Shown: positions 24,476 through 33,582, numbered from the stretch's first letter. The stretch: 44,795 nucleotides of DNA from an uncultured Lactobacillus sp. (GCF_947367125.1 NZ_CANBCQ010000020.1:1-44795); one strand, 5' to 3'. A program made the numbers and translations. The notes: generated by a model not told the origin, from the letters alone.

Positions 24476-25015
24476 ATGCTAAAAAGAAATTTACTACCTT
24501 TAACTTCAATGGTACTTGCTTTGGGTTTAACAGGCTTAACAGGTCAAGTTGAAAGTGTTGCTGCAGCGACATATGGCAATGGTGTGCAAGTTACGATTCC
24601 TAAAAAGATGCAAGGTACATGGTATTCTTATGATCGTGATGCACATAACGGCACCAAGATCGTCTTCACTGCACATGCGATTAACGGTAAGCCAATTTAT
24701 ACGGAAGAAACTACAACAATTAGTGATTATTTTAATGGTAGAATTGCCAATCAGAAGAAATTTGATCAAGTTACGCGAAATTGGATGTCTGGTAAAACTA
24801 CTAAGATGAAAAACGACACCTTTTATGAGATTGATCCCTGGATTACTTTTGAAAATTGGAATCTTTACCGCGTAGTTCTCCAAACGATTAATGGAAAAAA
24901 GCATAATGTACTAGTGTATTCTAGCAAATATGATGGTGGCAATTACTTTAGAAGTAAAAAGCTAGCTAAACAAATGAAAGATTTTAAATTTAAGCAGATT
25001 AATTATACGCTTTAA
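24476..25015 (+). CDS. Secreted protein of unknown function
   Basis: The 179-aa exported protein has a signal peptide (LKRNLLPLTSMVLALGLTGL, cleavage expected near VAAA-TYG). The mature part is rich in Lys, Tyr and Asn, beginning GNGVQVTIPKKMQGTWYSYD. 'Pxxx-GTWYSYD' openings occur in a family of lactobacillal secreted proteins with no known role. ATG 24476 is preferred over ATG 24467, which touches the GGAG site. A cre site suggests repression by preferred sugars. Confidence 0.75.
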   Translation: MLKRNLLPLTSMVLALGLTGLTGQVESVAAATYGNGVQVTIPKKMQGTWYSYDRDAHNGTKIVFTAHAINGKPIYTEETTTISDYFNGRIANQKKFDQVTRNWMSGKTTKMKNDTFYEIDPWITFENWNLYRVVLQTINGKKHNVLVYSSKYDGGNYFRSKKLAKQMKDFKFKQINYTL

Positions 25016-25020
25016 ATTAT

Positions 25021-25048
25021 GGCATTCCTTTGCAAGGGATGTTTTTTT
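25021..25048 (+). terminator. Terminator after the secreted protein
   Basis: CATTCCTT-tgc-AAGGGATG stem followed by seven T. Confidence 0.75.
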
Positions 25049-25110
25049 GTTAAGCAACGCGGTAAAATTGAGTATAATAACAATAAAATTGATTTTGTGG
25101 GGGAATAGTT

Positions 25111-25773
25111 ATGAAGTTAGAACAAGCACCCATTTTGCGTTTATATAAATTAGAAACTAGTAAAGCAGATCATGCTAAGTTCATTGAGGCCTGCCAGCAA
25201 AATATGCTTAATTCGCAAGCAAATGAAGCAGGTACTTTGTTTATGCAAACAAGTCATGACGAAGAGACCACCAACTTTATGGTTGAATGTTATCAAGATG
25301 AAGCCAGCTATGAGATACACGATAGTTCTCCGCAATTTAAGCAATTTATTTCTGCAACTAAAGGATTATTGACTAATCGAGTTGCCGTTAAGTTGTTTCC
25401 AGAGTTTATCTCTACTAAGGCAGAGAATTTATCAGTTAGTGGACCAAATAACTATGTAATTTACTTGACTGAAATTGGTGTTTCACTGGGCAAAGGGGAT
25501 GAATTTGCTCATGCTGTGATGAAAGAAATGAAAACAGCGGTAGAAGAGGAAAATGATATTTTGGCAATGATTGCCGGTACGATTGAAAATCAGCCCAATG
25601 AGTGGTTGGCGATTGAAGTTTATCGTAATAATGCCGCTTATGAAAAGCATTTACAAACTAAAAATTTCAAGGAATATTTGAATAATACAAAGTATTGTGT
25701 TGAAAGCAAAAGTTTACGTAAGTTGCAGTCAGATGTAATTGTTGATCAAGGTGAAATTTTTTATCAACCATAA
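25111..25773 (+). CDS. Double antibiotic-biosynthesis-monooxygenase (ABM) domain protein
   Basis: The 220-aa cytosolic protein has two tandem ferredoxin-like ABM (YgiN/heme-degrading type) domains at about residues 8-95 and 115-205. Each ends in the helix motif seen as 'YQDEASYEIHDSSPQFKQFI' and 'YRNNAAYEKHLQTKNFKEYL'. Such proteins act as quinol monooxygenases or small oxidoreductases. The substrate is unknown. ATG lies after GGGGGAATAG. Confidence 0.82.
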   Translation: MKLEQAPILRLYKLETSKADHAKFIEACQQNMLNSQANEAGTLFMQTSHDEETTNFMVECYQDEASYEIHDSSPQFKQFISATKGLLTNRVAVKLFPEFISTKAENLSVSGPNNYVIYLTEIGVSLGKGDEFAHAVMKEMKTAVEEENDILAMIAGTIENQPNEWLAIEVYRNNAAYEKHLQTKNFKEYLNNTKYCVESKSLRKLQSDVIVDQGEIFYQP

Positions 25774-25816
25774 AAGAAGACCGAGTTCTGCATTATTGCA
25801 TTACTCGGTCTTCTTA
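25774..25816. terminator. Bidirectional terminator
   Basis: AAGAAGACCGAGT pairs with ACTCGGTCTTCTT. The minus strand reads on into TTTTAT, so it also serves the small minus-strand gene. Confidence 0.75.
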
Positions 25817-25836
25817 ATATGGTTTTAGTTAATTTT

Positions 25837-25971
25837 TTATTTTCTATGTTTTGTTCTTACAGGTACTGCTGCGGGTTTGTTAATTAATACTGAGCTGATG
25901 GACATTAACTCCAACGTTAAAAGTGATCCAACAACTAAGAGCAATTTAATCAAGTTACTCATTCCTTTCAT
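25837..25971 (-). CDS. 44-aa membrane or secreted peptide
   Basis: A minus-strand frame starts MKGMSNLIKLLLVVGSLL and ends in a basic tail (VPVRTKHRK). The first ATG lies at 25971 and a second at 25962. The sequence AAAGGA needed for ribosome binding lies between the two starts, so the true start is unsure. One hydrophobic segment could be a signal peptide or an anchor. No family is recognised. A shared terminator follows. Confidence 0.4.
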   Translation of the reverse strand: MKGMSNLIKLLLVVGSLLTLELMSISSVLINKPAAVPVRTKHRK

Positions 25972-26063
25972 TTAATTGACTATATCATAACTAAAAATTA
26001 TTAAGAATTCATAGTTAAAGATTAATAGATTTGGTTAAGAAAATAAAGCTAGGCAAAAGAGTC

Positions 26064-26121
26064 GTTAACACGTAAAATAAAGATAGAGTCAAAGTCTAAT
26101 GCTAACGCGTATAAAATAAAG
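26064..26121. repeat. Imperfect direct repeat in an intergenic region
   Basis: GTTAACACGTAAAATAAAG (26064-26082) recurs as GCTAACGCGTATAAAATAAA at 26101-26120. The second copy merges with the permease terminator. Nothing else was seen between 25972 and 26112. Confidence 0.4.
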
Positions 26122-26152
26122 CAGCATCGATTAGAATGCTGCTTTATTTTTA
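26113..26152. terminator. Terminator of the APC permease
   Basis: AAAATAAAGCAGCAT pairs with ATGCTGCTTTATTTT, symmetric enough to work on both strands. Confidence 0.8.
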
Positions 26153-26161
26153 TAAATTAGA

Positions 26162-27526
26162 TTATTTATTCCGCATTTTTGTTAAATATTTTTGGTGTTT
26201 TTGCTCAGCTTTTTCGTCTTTTTTAATGAAGAAGTAGGCTACTGCGGCTAGCACACCAACAACTACGCCGACAAGAATAGTTTTCCACGTAAAGTTGGTG
26301 ACCATGTAGCAAGAAATAATTAAAGCAAGAACAGGAATTACGTAACCAAATGGTAATTTAAAACCATGATTTGGAAATTCATTAGTATGCTTGAATTTGA
26401 TAACTGCTAAAATAGATGGAACGTATTGGATGAAGGAAGCTAATACGATACATGATACTAAGAAAAGATATGATTGCGTAATTAAAATCATTGTAATTAC
26501 TGCACTGAGTAAAATTGCAATCCAGGCAGCATCATGCTTATTTTTCTTACCAATCCAACTTGGTAACATTGAGTGCTCATTAGCCAAAGAGGCAATTAAT
26601 GATGGTGTGTTGAATGAACTGGCAAATGCAACACCAAGGACACTGATCAGCATTCCAACAACTACTAAAACATAGCCCCATTCACCAACAGCTTTTTGGA
26701 AGGCAGCGGCAATTGGAGTACTATAGTTTACCATTTTGGTCCCCAAGATACCGATTGCGACCAGCATCATTAAAGCATAAAGAACGGTTACGGTTACCAT
26801 GACTGAAATTAATACTTTAGGAATATTCTTTTCCGGATTGTCCATTTGTTTAGCGGCAATTGGAATGAAAGAAAAGCCAGTAAACATGTAGAAGACAACG
26901 CTAAAGGCAGCACCAAAGTGTTTGAAGTAACCACCAACGCTTGCAGTTGCAGCTTTAGGAATTACCGGTGTAAAGTTCATCTTATGAATGAAGAAAACCC
27001 CGATAATGATAAAGATTACAATCGTTAATATTTTGGCTGCAGACGATAGGTTATCGACAAATTTTACTAAAGTTCGACCAAATAAATTGATAATTGTAAA
27101 TAAAATAATTAAGCCAATTGCTGTACCATAGTAGACCGCTGGATTATTATATGCAGGCGTTAAGGTCTTTAAGATAGTTAACAATGCTACAACTTCTGCA
27201 GCATAGGTACAACAGCCCAAAAACCAGGTGTAAATACCTAGTTCATAACCAGTGAAGCGGCCAAAAGCATTGTAAGAATATAGCCAGGCAGCACCTGATC
27301 CAGTAAACCGACTTGATAGGTCAGCGTAACAGAGTGCGACCATACTTACGGTGACAGCAGCACAGATGGTTACGAAAACACTCATCAAGTTCATGTCCTT
27401 ATAGATAGTTTGTGGTAGCAAAAACGCACCAGAACCGATTACTCCGTTAATTCCCAAAAAGTAAATAGACATGAATGAAAGCTTCTTGGGAGTCGTTGTT
27501 TTTTTAGCACTTTTCTCACCCCTCAT
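26162..27526 (-). CDS. APC-superfamily amino acid permease
   Basis: The 454-aa membrane transporter has about 12 helices. The APC signature in helix 1 is FLGINGVIGSGAFLLPQTIY. Helix 6 (VFYMFTGFSFIPIAAKQMDN) carries the 'GF/E' substrate region. The C-terminus is basic and cytosolic. The substrate is not evident. The start ATG at 27526 has no ribosome site ahead. GAGGGGTG lies just inside the frame, so initiation is uncertain. It is divergent from the Asn-rich protein gene. Two inverted repeats upstream look like operators. Confidence 0.85.
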   Translation of the reverse strand: MRGEKSAKKTTTPKKLSFMSIYFLGINGVIGSGAFLLPQTIYKDMNLMSVFVTICAAVTVSMVALCYADLSSRFTGSGAAWLYSYNAFGRFTGYELGIYTWFLGCCTYAAEVVALLTILKTLTPAYNNPAVYYGTAIGLIILFTIINLFGRTLVKFVDNLSSAAKILTIVIFIIIGVFFIHKMNFTPVIPKAATASVGGYFKHFGAAFSVVFYMFTGFSFIPIAAKQMDNPEKNIPKVLISVMVTVTVLYALMMLVAIGILGTKMVNYSTPIAAAFQKAVGEWGYVLVVVGMLISVLGVAFASSFNTPSLIASLANEHSMLPSWIGKKNKHDAAWIAILLSAVITMILITQSYLFLVSCIVLASFIQYVPSILAVIKFKHTNEFPNHGFKLPFGYVIPVLALIISCYMVTNFTWKTILVGVVVGVLAAVAYFFIKKDEKAEQKHQKYLTKMRNK

Positions 27527-27552
27527 ATCAAATAGCTAAAAAATACATTTTG

Positions 27553-27610
27553 TCTAACATTAGGTTAGATCTTAATGTAAGTAATTTCAAATAATAAGAG
27601 TTATTATTTG
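27553..27610. promoter_or_regulatory. Two inverted repeats upstream of the permease
   Basis: TCTAAC-attag-GTTAGA (27553-27569) and the perfect CAAATAATAA-gag-TTATTATTTG (27588-27610) lie 27-84 bases upstream of the permease start. They are candidate operators. The rest of 27527-27800 is AT-rich with no gene. Confidence 0.45.
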
Positions 27611-27747
27611 ATTAAAAATTTAGAATAATATAGTTTAGCAATAGGTAGATTAAAAGTAGTGTTATTTCACGTATTCCCCCCCTTAAATAGAGTTAATGTT
27701 GTAAAATGGAAGATGCATAATTATTAATGGATAAAGTTATTGCATTA

Positions 27748-27776
27748 CTTCAAAATAGGCCAGAAGGGCCATTTTG
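27748..27776 (+). terminator. Hairpin before the Asn-rich protein gene
   Basis: CAAAATaGGCC-agaag-GGCCaTTTTG, followed by TTGTG. It could be a leader hairpin or a weak terminator. Confidence 0.4.
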
Positions 27777-27815
27777 TTGTGAAAAAAATAAAATTAAAAG
27801 AATATAGGATTGGAA

Positions 27816-28820
27816 ATGGCAGGAATAGTAGAGCAAACATTATTAGAGCAACAAAATATTGACTTGAATGAAATGGTAACAGTAAATCAAATGATTAATC
27901 AATTGTTGCCAAATGCAAGTAAAGAATTACAACAAAAGTTAAAGATTAAAATCTATAATTTTGTCCGGACACGCAAACAACCCAGTGTCACGGTTAGAAG
28001 AAGAAAATATTTTAAACCAGCTGTGGCTAACTTGATTATTGGCAATGTTCAAGACTATGCTGATGCAATTGAACGTCGAGCTAAAGATGACTCAGCTAAA
28101 GAGAATACTGATGATAAAAAAGTTATTTCTAAGCCTAAGCGGGTTAAGACGATTACTAAACGCAAGATTTTAGCTAAAGTTATAAAAAATGATAAGATTG
28201 ATAATTCGACTCAAAATAAGCTAGAAGACAGAATCGATTCAATTGTGAAGGCCAATTTTATTAGACCAGTTAATAAACGTGGTAGTTTTTCAGTTGAAGA
28301 TGGCGAAAAAGTCGTAGCCGAATTAGATCCTTTTTATCAGAATATTAAGATTGATCAAAAGCATCGTAAGAATGCTGAACAGACTGAAGATAACAAGAAA
28401 AAAGAAGCTAATGAGCAGACTGATCAGCATTCAAAGGATCAAAATGAAGGTCAATTGAAGAAGTTTGAGCGTAAGAATAATAGCAACAACTGGAATAATA
28501 ATCAATCGCAAAATCAGCATAAGCGACAAAACAAGCATCCCTTCGAAATTAGAAGAGAAAACAATAACCGCTCCCGTAATAATCATACTAATCGTCGTTA
28601 TAATAATCGCAATAATAACTATGAATTTGAAGAAGCAACAGGCTTGCGGGACCGCTATAATGCAGTAATTAGAAATTACAATCAATTAGAGCAAAGATAT
28701 AATGCTTTGCAAGATAAATATAATCGGGCTTTAGATGATAAAGCTAGATTGATCGAAGAAATGGGTAAGAAGAACGAAGACTTACGCCGTGTATTGATCG
28801 ATGTTTTGCGAAAAATGTAG
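27816..28820 (+). CDS. Asn-rich protein with two helical DNA-binding-like repeats and a coiled coil
   Basis: 334 aa; the ATG lies 6 bases after AGGA. Two N-terminal segments (about 20-78 and 112-170) share a pattern of helices ending in a wing-like 'RKYFKPAVANLII' and 'RGSFSVEDGEKVV', suggesting paired winged-helix folds. Residues 180-270 are low complexity, dominated by Asn, Gln, Lys and Arg (NNSNNWNNNQSQNQHKRQNK). Residues 276-334 form a heptad-rich coiled coil (LEQRYNALQDKYNRALDDKA). The protein is strongly basic. No family is recognised. A nucleic-acid-binding, self-associating protein is a reasonable inference. Confidence 0.7.
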   Translation: MAGIVEQTLLEQQNIDLNEMVTVNQMINQLLPNASKELQQKLKIKIYNFVRTRKQPSVTVRRRKYFKPAVANLIIGNVQDYADAIERRAKDDSAKENTDDKKVISKPKRVKTITKRKILAKVIKNDKIDNSTQNKLEDRIDSIVKANFIRPVNKRGSFSVEDGEKVVAELDPFYQNIKIDQKHRKNAEQTEDNKKKEANEQTDQHSKDQNEGQLKKFERKNNSNNWNNNQSQNQHKRQNKHPFEIRRENNNRSRNNHTNRRYNNRNNNYEFEEATGLRDRYNAVIRNYNQLEQRYNALQDKYNRALDDKARLIEEMGKKNEDLRRVLIDVLRKM

Positions 28821-28833
28821 TTTTGGGTAAAGA

Positions 28834-28877
28834 AAGAGACTAGTGATCAATTTGAATTGATTACTAGTCTTATTTTT
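28834..28877 (+). terminator. Terminator after the Asn-rich protein gene
   Basis: GACTAGTGATCAATT pairs with AATTGATTACTAGTC, followed by TTATTTTT. Confidence 0.85.
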
Positions 28878-28988
28878 GGTTTAAACATGTGATAATTTAA
28901 AATTAAAAAAATATGTGTTTATTATTATTTTTTTGTAGTAAAATTAAAAATTATAAATATTTTTATTAATGGTTAATGGAGGAGAAGT

Positions 28989-30545
28989 ATGAGTTTAAAA
29001 GAGCTATTTAAAAGCAATGTGTTTCGAGCCTGCATTATTATCTTATTGTATGTTTTATACGCATTATTTGGGAGTTTTAGTGAATATTTATTTAAATATG
29101 CTCTGAATTCAATTACTGCTGGTAATTTTAATACATATGTTTATTGGCAAATAATGCAGTTTGTTTTAGCATTATTCACTTCGTTGCTTTTACCAATTAC
29201 TACCGTTGTTTTCACTAGGCAGACGCAAAACTATCTGCATAAAATTCGGCAAGAAATCATGCATCATTACTATGATGAAAAAAGTGATGAAAAAGTCTCT
29301 AGTATGCAGAACCGATTAACAGCCAATTTAAAAATCTTATCAGATGATTATGCTACACCTTGGATTACTATTTTAAGTGGGGTTTTAGAGATTGTGATTG
29401 CTATTGTTTTACTAGCAAGCATGAACTGGATTCTAATTTTGGTTACTGCCATTTTAGCTATGATTACACTTTTTGCTCCTAAAATTATGGAGAAGAAAAC
29501 ATCAGCTGCCACAGATAAAGTAAATAAAAAGAATGAAAAGCTGTTAAATACAATTGCTCATTGGCTTGGTGGATTGCAGGAACTACGTCGTTATAGTGCA
29601 TACAGTCGTTTGGTTAAGCAAATTCATCGATCAAGTAGTGATTATGTGAACGCAAGTAAGGGTAGTGCAAAATTAAGAAGTGTAAGTTATTTGATTAATG
29701 CTTTTAGCAATTCAATTGCACAAATTGGTATGAGCTTTATTGCTGGAATCATGTTTTTGCTTAATATGATTTCATTCGGTGATTTTGCAGTTGCTAGTGG
29801 TTTTGCATTTACGATTTTTTCAGCAATTTGGAATATTACTCAGTCGTTAACGCAAGTTAAGTCAACTAAGGCTTTACGCGAACAGATTACCGATTTAAGA
29901 AAGCAAGTTCCTGATGAAAATAAAGATAAAGTATCAGCCTACGGTCTTAAAGTTTCAGGCTTGTCTGTAAAATACGATCAGGGGGAAACAATTTTTTATC
30001 CTGATTTTACAATAAAAAAAGGGCAGAAAGTTTTGCTTACTGGCGATTCAGGAACAGGAAAATCAACCTTGTTTAATGTTTTGTTAGGTAAGCTAAAACC
30101 TGAATCTGGTACGGTGACCTATCTAGATGAAAATGAAACTATCATTCCTGAAGGAAAAGCTAGAATTGGCAATATGCCGCAAAATCCAGTAGTTTTTCCC
30201 GCAACGATCAAAGAGAACATTACAATGTTTAACGAAAATTTGCAGGATAAGCTTCAAGATGTTGTTCAAGCAGTTCAACTCCAATCCGACTTAGCCAAAA
30301 TGCCAGATGGTGTTAATACAACAATTGATCTAAAAAGTGAAAATTTGTCTGGTGGACAACGGCAAAAAGTTGTTTTAGCGCGAACGGAAATACACGAGCA
30401 ATCGTTTGTTTTAATGGATGAAGTAACTAGTGCGATCGATCAAAAAGCTACCGAAAAAATCATTGATGAATTGCTCAAAACAGATCAAACTATTTTGATG
30501 ATTGCTCACAACTTTACGCCAGAATTAAAAGCAAAATTTGATTAA
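28989..30545 (+). CDS. ABC exporter half (membrane plus ATPase), first of a pair
   Basis: The 518-aa fused permease-ATPase has about six helices in residues 1-310, then a nucleotide-binding domain. This shows Walker A GDSGTGKST, Q-loop MPQNPVVFP, signature LSGGQRQK, Walker B FVLMDE and H-loop IAHNF. It starts after GGAGGAGAAGT. The frame ends at FD-stop. The next codons, read through the TAA, give EIKLKSKK, which lines up with DREIHLVKE at the end of its partner, so the last residues look lost by a nonsense change. The catalytic parts are complete. The substrate is unknown. Pairing with the next gene as a heterodimer is inferred. Confidence 0.85.
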   Translation: MSLKELFKSNVFRACIIILLYVLYALFGSFSEYLFKYALNSITAGNFNTYVYWQIMQFVLALFTSLLLPITTVVFTRQTQNYLHKIRQEIMHHYYDEKSDEKVSSMQNRLTANLKILSDDYATPWITILSGVLEIVIAIVLLASMNWILILVTAILAMITLFAPKIMEKKTSAATDKVNKKNEKLLNTIAHWLGGLQELRRYSAYSRLVKQIHRSSSDYVNASKGSAKLRSVSYLINAFSNSIAQIGMSFIAGIMFLLNMISFGDFAVASGFAFTIFSAIWNITQSLTQVKSTKALREQITDLRKQVPDENKDKVSAYGLKVSGLSVKYDQGETIFYPDFTIKKGQKVLLTGDSGTGKSTLFNVLLGKLKPESGTVTYLDENETIIPEGKARIGNMPQNPVVFPATIKENITMFNENLQDKLQDVVQAVQLQSDLAKMPDGVNTTIDLKSENLSGGQRQKVVLARTEIHEQSFVLMDEVTSAIDQKATEKIIDELLKTDQTILMIAHNFTPELKAKFD

Positions 30546-30583
30546 GAAATTAAATTAAAAAGTAAGAAAGGGGATAAAGTAAG

Positions 30584-32167
30584 ATGAATTTGAAAACTTT
30601 TATTAAAACCAATCCAGTTCGTTTCTGGTTAACTGCAATTGGTTGGATTATTATTCCTGCTTTATCAATTACCAATACTTACGTTGTACAAGAAGAGACG
30701 AATATCCTTTTAAGTCGTAATTGGACTAAGTTTATTTTAATCAATGTTCTTGCTTTTCTGATTATGTTAGTTGACTATGGTGTGAGTGCTTTAGTTGATT
30801 ATCAGCAGCAGGCTCAGGTACAAGACTTAAATGATCAAGTTAGAGATAAAATTGTTAAGCGATATTATTATGACGGGAAAAAGCATACTGTTGCACAGAT
30901 GCAAAATCGTTTGACTAATGATTTACAAATGCTTAACAATAACTACTTTATTAATGTCTTCTTATTGATTTATGGTGTGTCAACGATCGTTTTTGTTTTA
31001 ATTTATCTTATTTTATTGAGTTGGCAATTATTGCTGGCTATTTGTTTGATGGTAGCTATTTCTCTTTTGCTGCCAAAGTTAACAGAAAAGCCGTTACAAA
31101 AAGCAACAGAATTAATTTCTGACAGCAATCAAAAATATTTAGATACATTAAATGATTGGTTATCTGGTCTGGATCAACTTCAGCAATTTTTAGCTGGAGC
31201 TAAACTATTTTCCGTAATAGAAAAAACATCAAAAAAATTAGAAGATGCTAATGTTAAGCAAACGGCTTATATTAAACTGCTTAATGCTGTAAATGGAATT
31301 GTTTCCGCGGCTTTTGGTTTAGCATTGTTTGTGCTTGCTGGTTGGTTGGTTAAAAATCATCAAATTCCAATTGGTGCCTTATTGGTAGTCGGTAATTTTC
31401 GGTATTACTTAAATGGAGGAATTGATACACTTACTAACGGGTTAGGAGCAATGAAAGGTAGTAAAAAATTACTTGCCGAAGTTGATAAATCTGCTAGTGA
31501 TATTCCGATGCAAGCTGAAAAAGATGTAGTTATGCCTAATGTAATTAAAACAAAAGATCTAGTTTTAAAGTTCCCTAATGGAGAAAAATTGACTTATCCT
31601 GATCTGGAGATTAAGCAAGGCGAAAAGATTTTATTAACTGGCGATTCTGGTGCAGGTAAGTCTACTTTGTTTAAACTAATTTTAGGTGAACTTAAGCCTA
31701 GTGCAGGTAAAGTTGTTTATGAGGATAAGGCTGGTAAGAAAATTAATCCTGATTTGAGTAAGATAGGTTATTTACCGCAAGATCCAGTAGTTTTTCCAGC
31801 ATCGATTGAAGAAAATATTACGATGTTTAATGAAAAACTGAATGGAAAAGTTAAACAAGTAATAAATGAAGTGAACTTTGCTGATGATATCGCTAAGTTT
31901 ACTGAAGGACTAGATGAAAAGATTAATCTTGATAAGCTGAATATTTCCGGAGGTCAAAGACAAAAAATTGTATTGGCTAGAGCAAAAGTTCACAATAGTG
32001 ATATTATCTTGATTGATGAGGGAACTAGTGCAATTGATCAGAAAGCTACAATGTCGATTTTGAAGAATTTATTGAAAAGCAAAACGACGATTGTTTTTAT
32101 TGCCCATAACTTTAATGAAGGAATGCATCAGTTGTTTGATCGAGAGATTCATTTAGTAAAAGAATAG
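30584..32167 (+). CDS. ABC exporter half, second of a pair
   Basis: The 527-aa paralogue of the preceding gene, 38 bases downstream with GAAAGGGGATAAAG ahead. It shows membrane domain 1-320, Walker A GDSGAGKST, LPQDPVVFP Q-loop, signature ISGGQRQK, Walker B IILIDE and H-loop IAHNF, with the full tail REIHLVKE. The catalytic Glu is present in both halves. Such Lactobacillus pairs are often annotated as multidrug or peptide exporters. No peptide substrate gene or peptidase C39 domain is seen. A strong terminator follows. Confidence 0.87.
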   Translation: MNLKTFIKTNPVRFWLTAIGWIIIPALSITNTYVVQEETNILLSRNWTKFILINVLAFLIMLVDYGVSALVDYQQQAQVQDLNDQVRDKIVKRYYYDGKKHTVAQMQNRLTNDLQMLNNNYFINVFLLIYGVSTIVFVLIYLILLSWQLLLAICLMVAISLLLPKLTEKPLQKATELISDSNQKYLDTLNDWLSGLDQLQQFLAGAKLFSVIEKTSKKLEDANVKQTAYIKLLNAVNGIVSAAFGLALFVLAGWLVKNHQIPIGALLVVGNFRYYLNGGIDTLTNGLGAMKGSKKLLAEVDKSASDIPMQAEKDVVMPNVIKTKDLVLKFPNGEKLTYPDLEIKQGEKILLTGDSGAGKSTLFKLILGELKPSAGKVVYEDKAGKKINPDLSKIGYLPQDPVVFPASIEENITMFNEKLNGKVKQVINEVNFADDIAKFTEGLDEKINLDKLNISGGQRQKIVLARAKVHNSDIILIDEGTSAIDQKATMSILKNLLKSKTTIVFIAHNFNEGMHQLFDREIHLVKE

Positions 32168-32173
32168 TTGAAG

Positions 32174-32207
32174 AAAGACACTGCATTTTTAGGGATGCAG
32201 TGTCTTT
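32174..32207. terminator. Terminator between the ABC pair and the GNAT-like gene
   Basis: AAAGACACTGCAT pairs with ATGCAGTGTCTTT, a 13-bp perfect stem that can serve both convergent transcripts. Confidence 0.75.
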
Positions 32208-32210
32208 ACT

Positions 32211-32930
32211 TTAGTTTGGAAAGATATAGGTATTGAAACTGTTATTCTTATTTATTTTAAAATAGCTTAGTAATTGATAAGCCATCCAGTCAGTATCGTC
32301 TGCTTCAAAAAATATTGAAGGATAATTTTGAAACATTTTAACTAGAATAGTTTCAATAAAATTATTAGAACTAAACCTATCCCAAGAACAGATGTATGCA
32401 ATCTCGTTGTTTTCAGTGAATACAAGATTATCTATTTCTCCGAGTTCATTAGTACTATAATATCCAGTTTTTGTTGGAACTTCTTGGATAAACGTGTCAA
32501 TATTAGCAGTTAATGGTGACACAGATTGATGAACTTGTTTGTAATATTTATAAAGTAATTGGCAACATGTTCTGTAATCGGAACTTTCTGTATTGAAAAA
32601 ATGAAGAGATAATTTGTTATTGATCTCAATTTTTAAATCTTTTTTGTTAACGGTAAGCGTATAACAGTGTCGTTTGCAGATAAAACCATTTCTTAATAAA
32701 AAATCTACGATTGGATTTTCATTTGAATCAATCATGACTTGCAATGCTTGGTGCTCTGCTTGAACTATTTTTGAAAATGGAATATTTACAGAGTAATCAC
32801 TTAGATTGAATTTTAGATAAATATATTTGTTATGAAAAAGATTGTGATAAGTAGAAATAGTGCCTAGATGCTTATCGTTATCAGTTACTTTGTAGATTTT
32901 AGGAGATATTTTTTCAATTTTTGTAGTCAT
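32211..32930 (-). CDS. GNAT-like protein of unknown substrate
   Basis: The 239-aa cytosolic protein has a first half with a GNAT-like pattern (VTDNDKHLGTISTYH ... LQVMIDSNENPIVDFLLRNG). 'FLLRNGF' is the usual last motif of the acetyltransferase fold. The second half is unassigned. Its ATG lies inside the 3' end of the RpiB-like pseudogene (17-base overlap), so it was the second gene of that transcript. The family call is tentative. Confidence 0.5.
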   Translation of the reverse strand: MTTKIEKISPKIYKVTDNDKHLGTISTYHNLFHNKYIYLKFNLSDYSVNIPFSKIVQAEHQALQVMIDSNENPIVDFLLRNGFICKRHCYTLTVNKKDLKIEINNKLSLHFFNTESSDYRTCCQLLYKYYKQVHQSVSPLTANIDTFIQEVPTKTGYYSTNELGEIDNLVFTENNEIAYICSWDRFSSNNFIETILVKMFQNYPSIFFEADDTDWMAYQLLSYFKINKNNSFNTYIFPN

Positions 32931-33558
32931 TTTTTATCCTTTTGATAATTGAAATTAAATTTTGATCGGTTCCGTTTTTAATTATGAAGTTATAAATCGG
33001 TTCATAATTGAGCACAGGGAAAATAAGATCAGGATCAATTTTAGGTATAATGTCAATCATTGATTTCTTACTAATTACGTTGAGATTTTTAACTTCTTGA
33101 GCATTTCTTATCTTTCTTTTTGCTTGTGAAGGAGGATAACCTTGTCCCCAAGGCTGTTCAAAAAGATTTTTTATAGTCTGCTCAAAATTGATTTCACCAC
33201 TCCAACCCCAATTAAGTCCTAGTGGAAAGGAGACAACATTGCCGTTATTGATATGACCAAAAATAAAAGCATCTTGTAGAGTGGGGATATAACCACATTG
33301 AATATTAGGAAAAGTATTTCATGCAAGCATCATTCCTTGTCGAGAAGTACATCCTGTCACAATGAAGTCAGTCGCCTTGCTATTAATTAATAATGCAACA
33401 GCTAGGGAAACTTGCACGTAAGATAGACTAGCCGAACTATCTTGATAAATACCAAAATTGAATACTTGATCATTGGATCCTACAGATTCTTTGATATACT
33501 TCTCTAATATGAAATTTTTACTTTTTTGCGACGTAGCTTGAATAATACCTATTTTCAT
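32914..33558 (-). pseudogene. RpiB/LacA/LacB-family sugar-phosphate isomerase with a nonsense codon
   Basis: The frame starts MKIGIIQATSQKSKNFILEK after GAGGTAAAA. It shows the active-site region TGCTSRQGMMLA, then TGA at 33322-33320 where the family has a residue before NTFPNIQCGYI. Beyond the stop the same frame continues without change for 135 codons (DAFIFGHINNGNVVSFPLGL, GQGYPPSQAKRK) to TGA at 32914. A single point mutation thus cuts a 214-residue isomerase to 79 residues. The truncated protein should be inactive. An imperfect cre site lies upstream. Confidence 0.8.
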
Positions 33559-33582
33559 AAATTTTACCTCAAAGGTTTATTT

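Noticed and set aside
28431-28685. Hydrophobic frames over the Asn-rich region (both strands)
   Set aside because: Ile/Val-rich translations are what AAT/AAC repeats give in other frames; there are no start signals.
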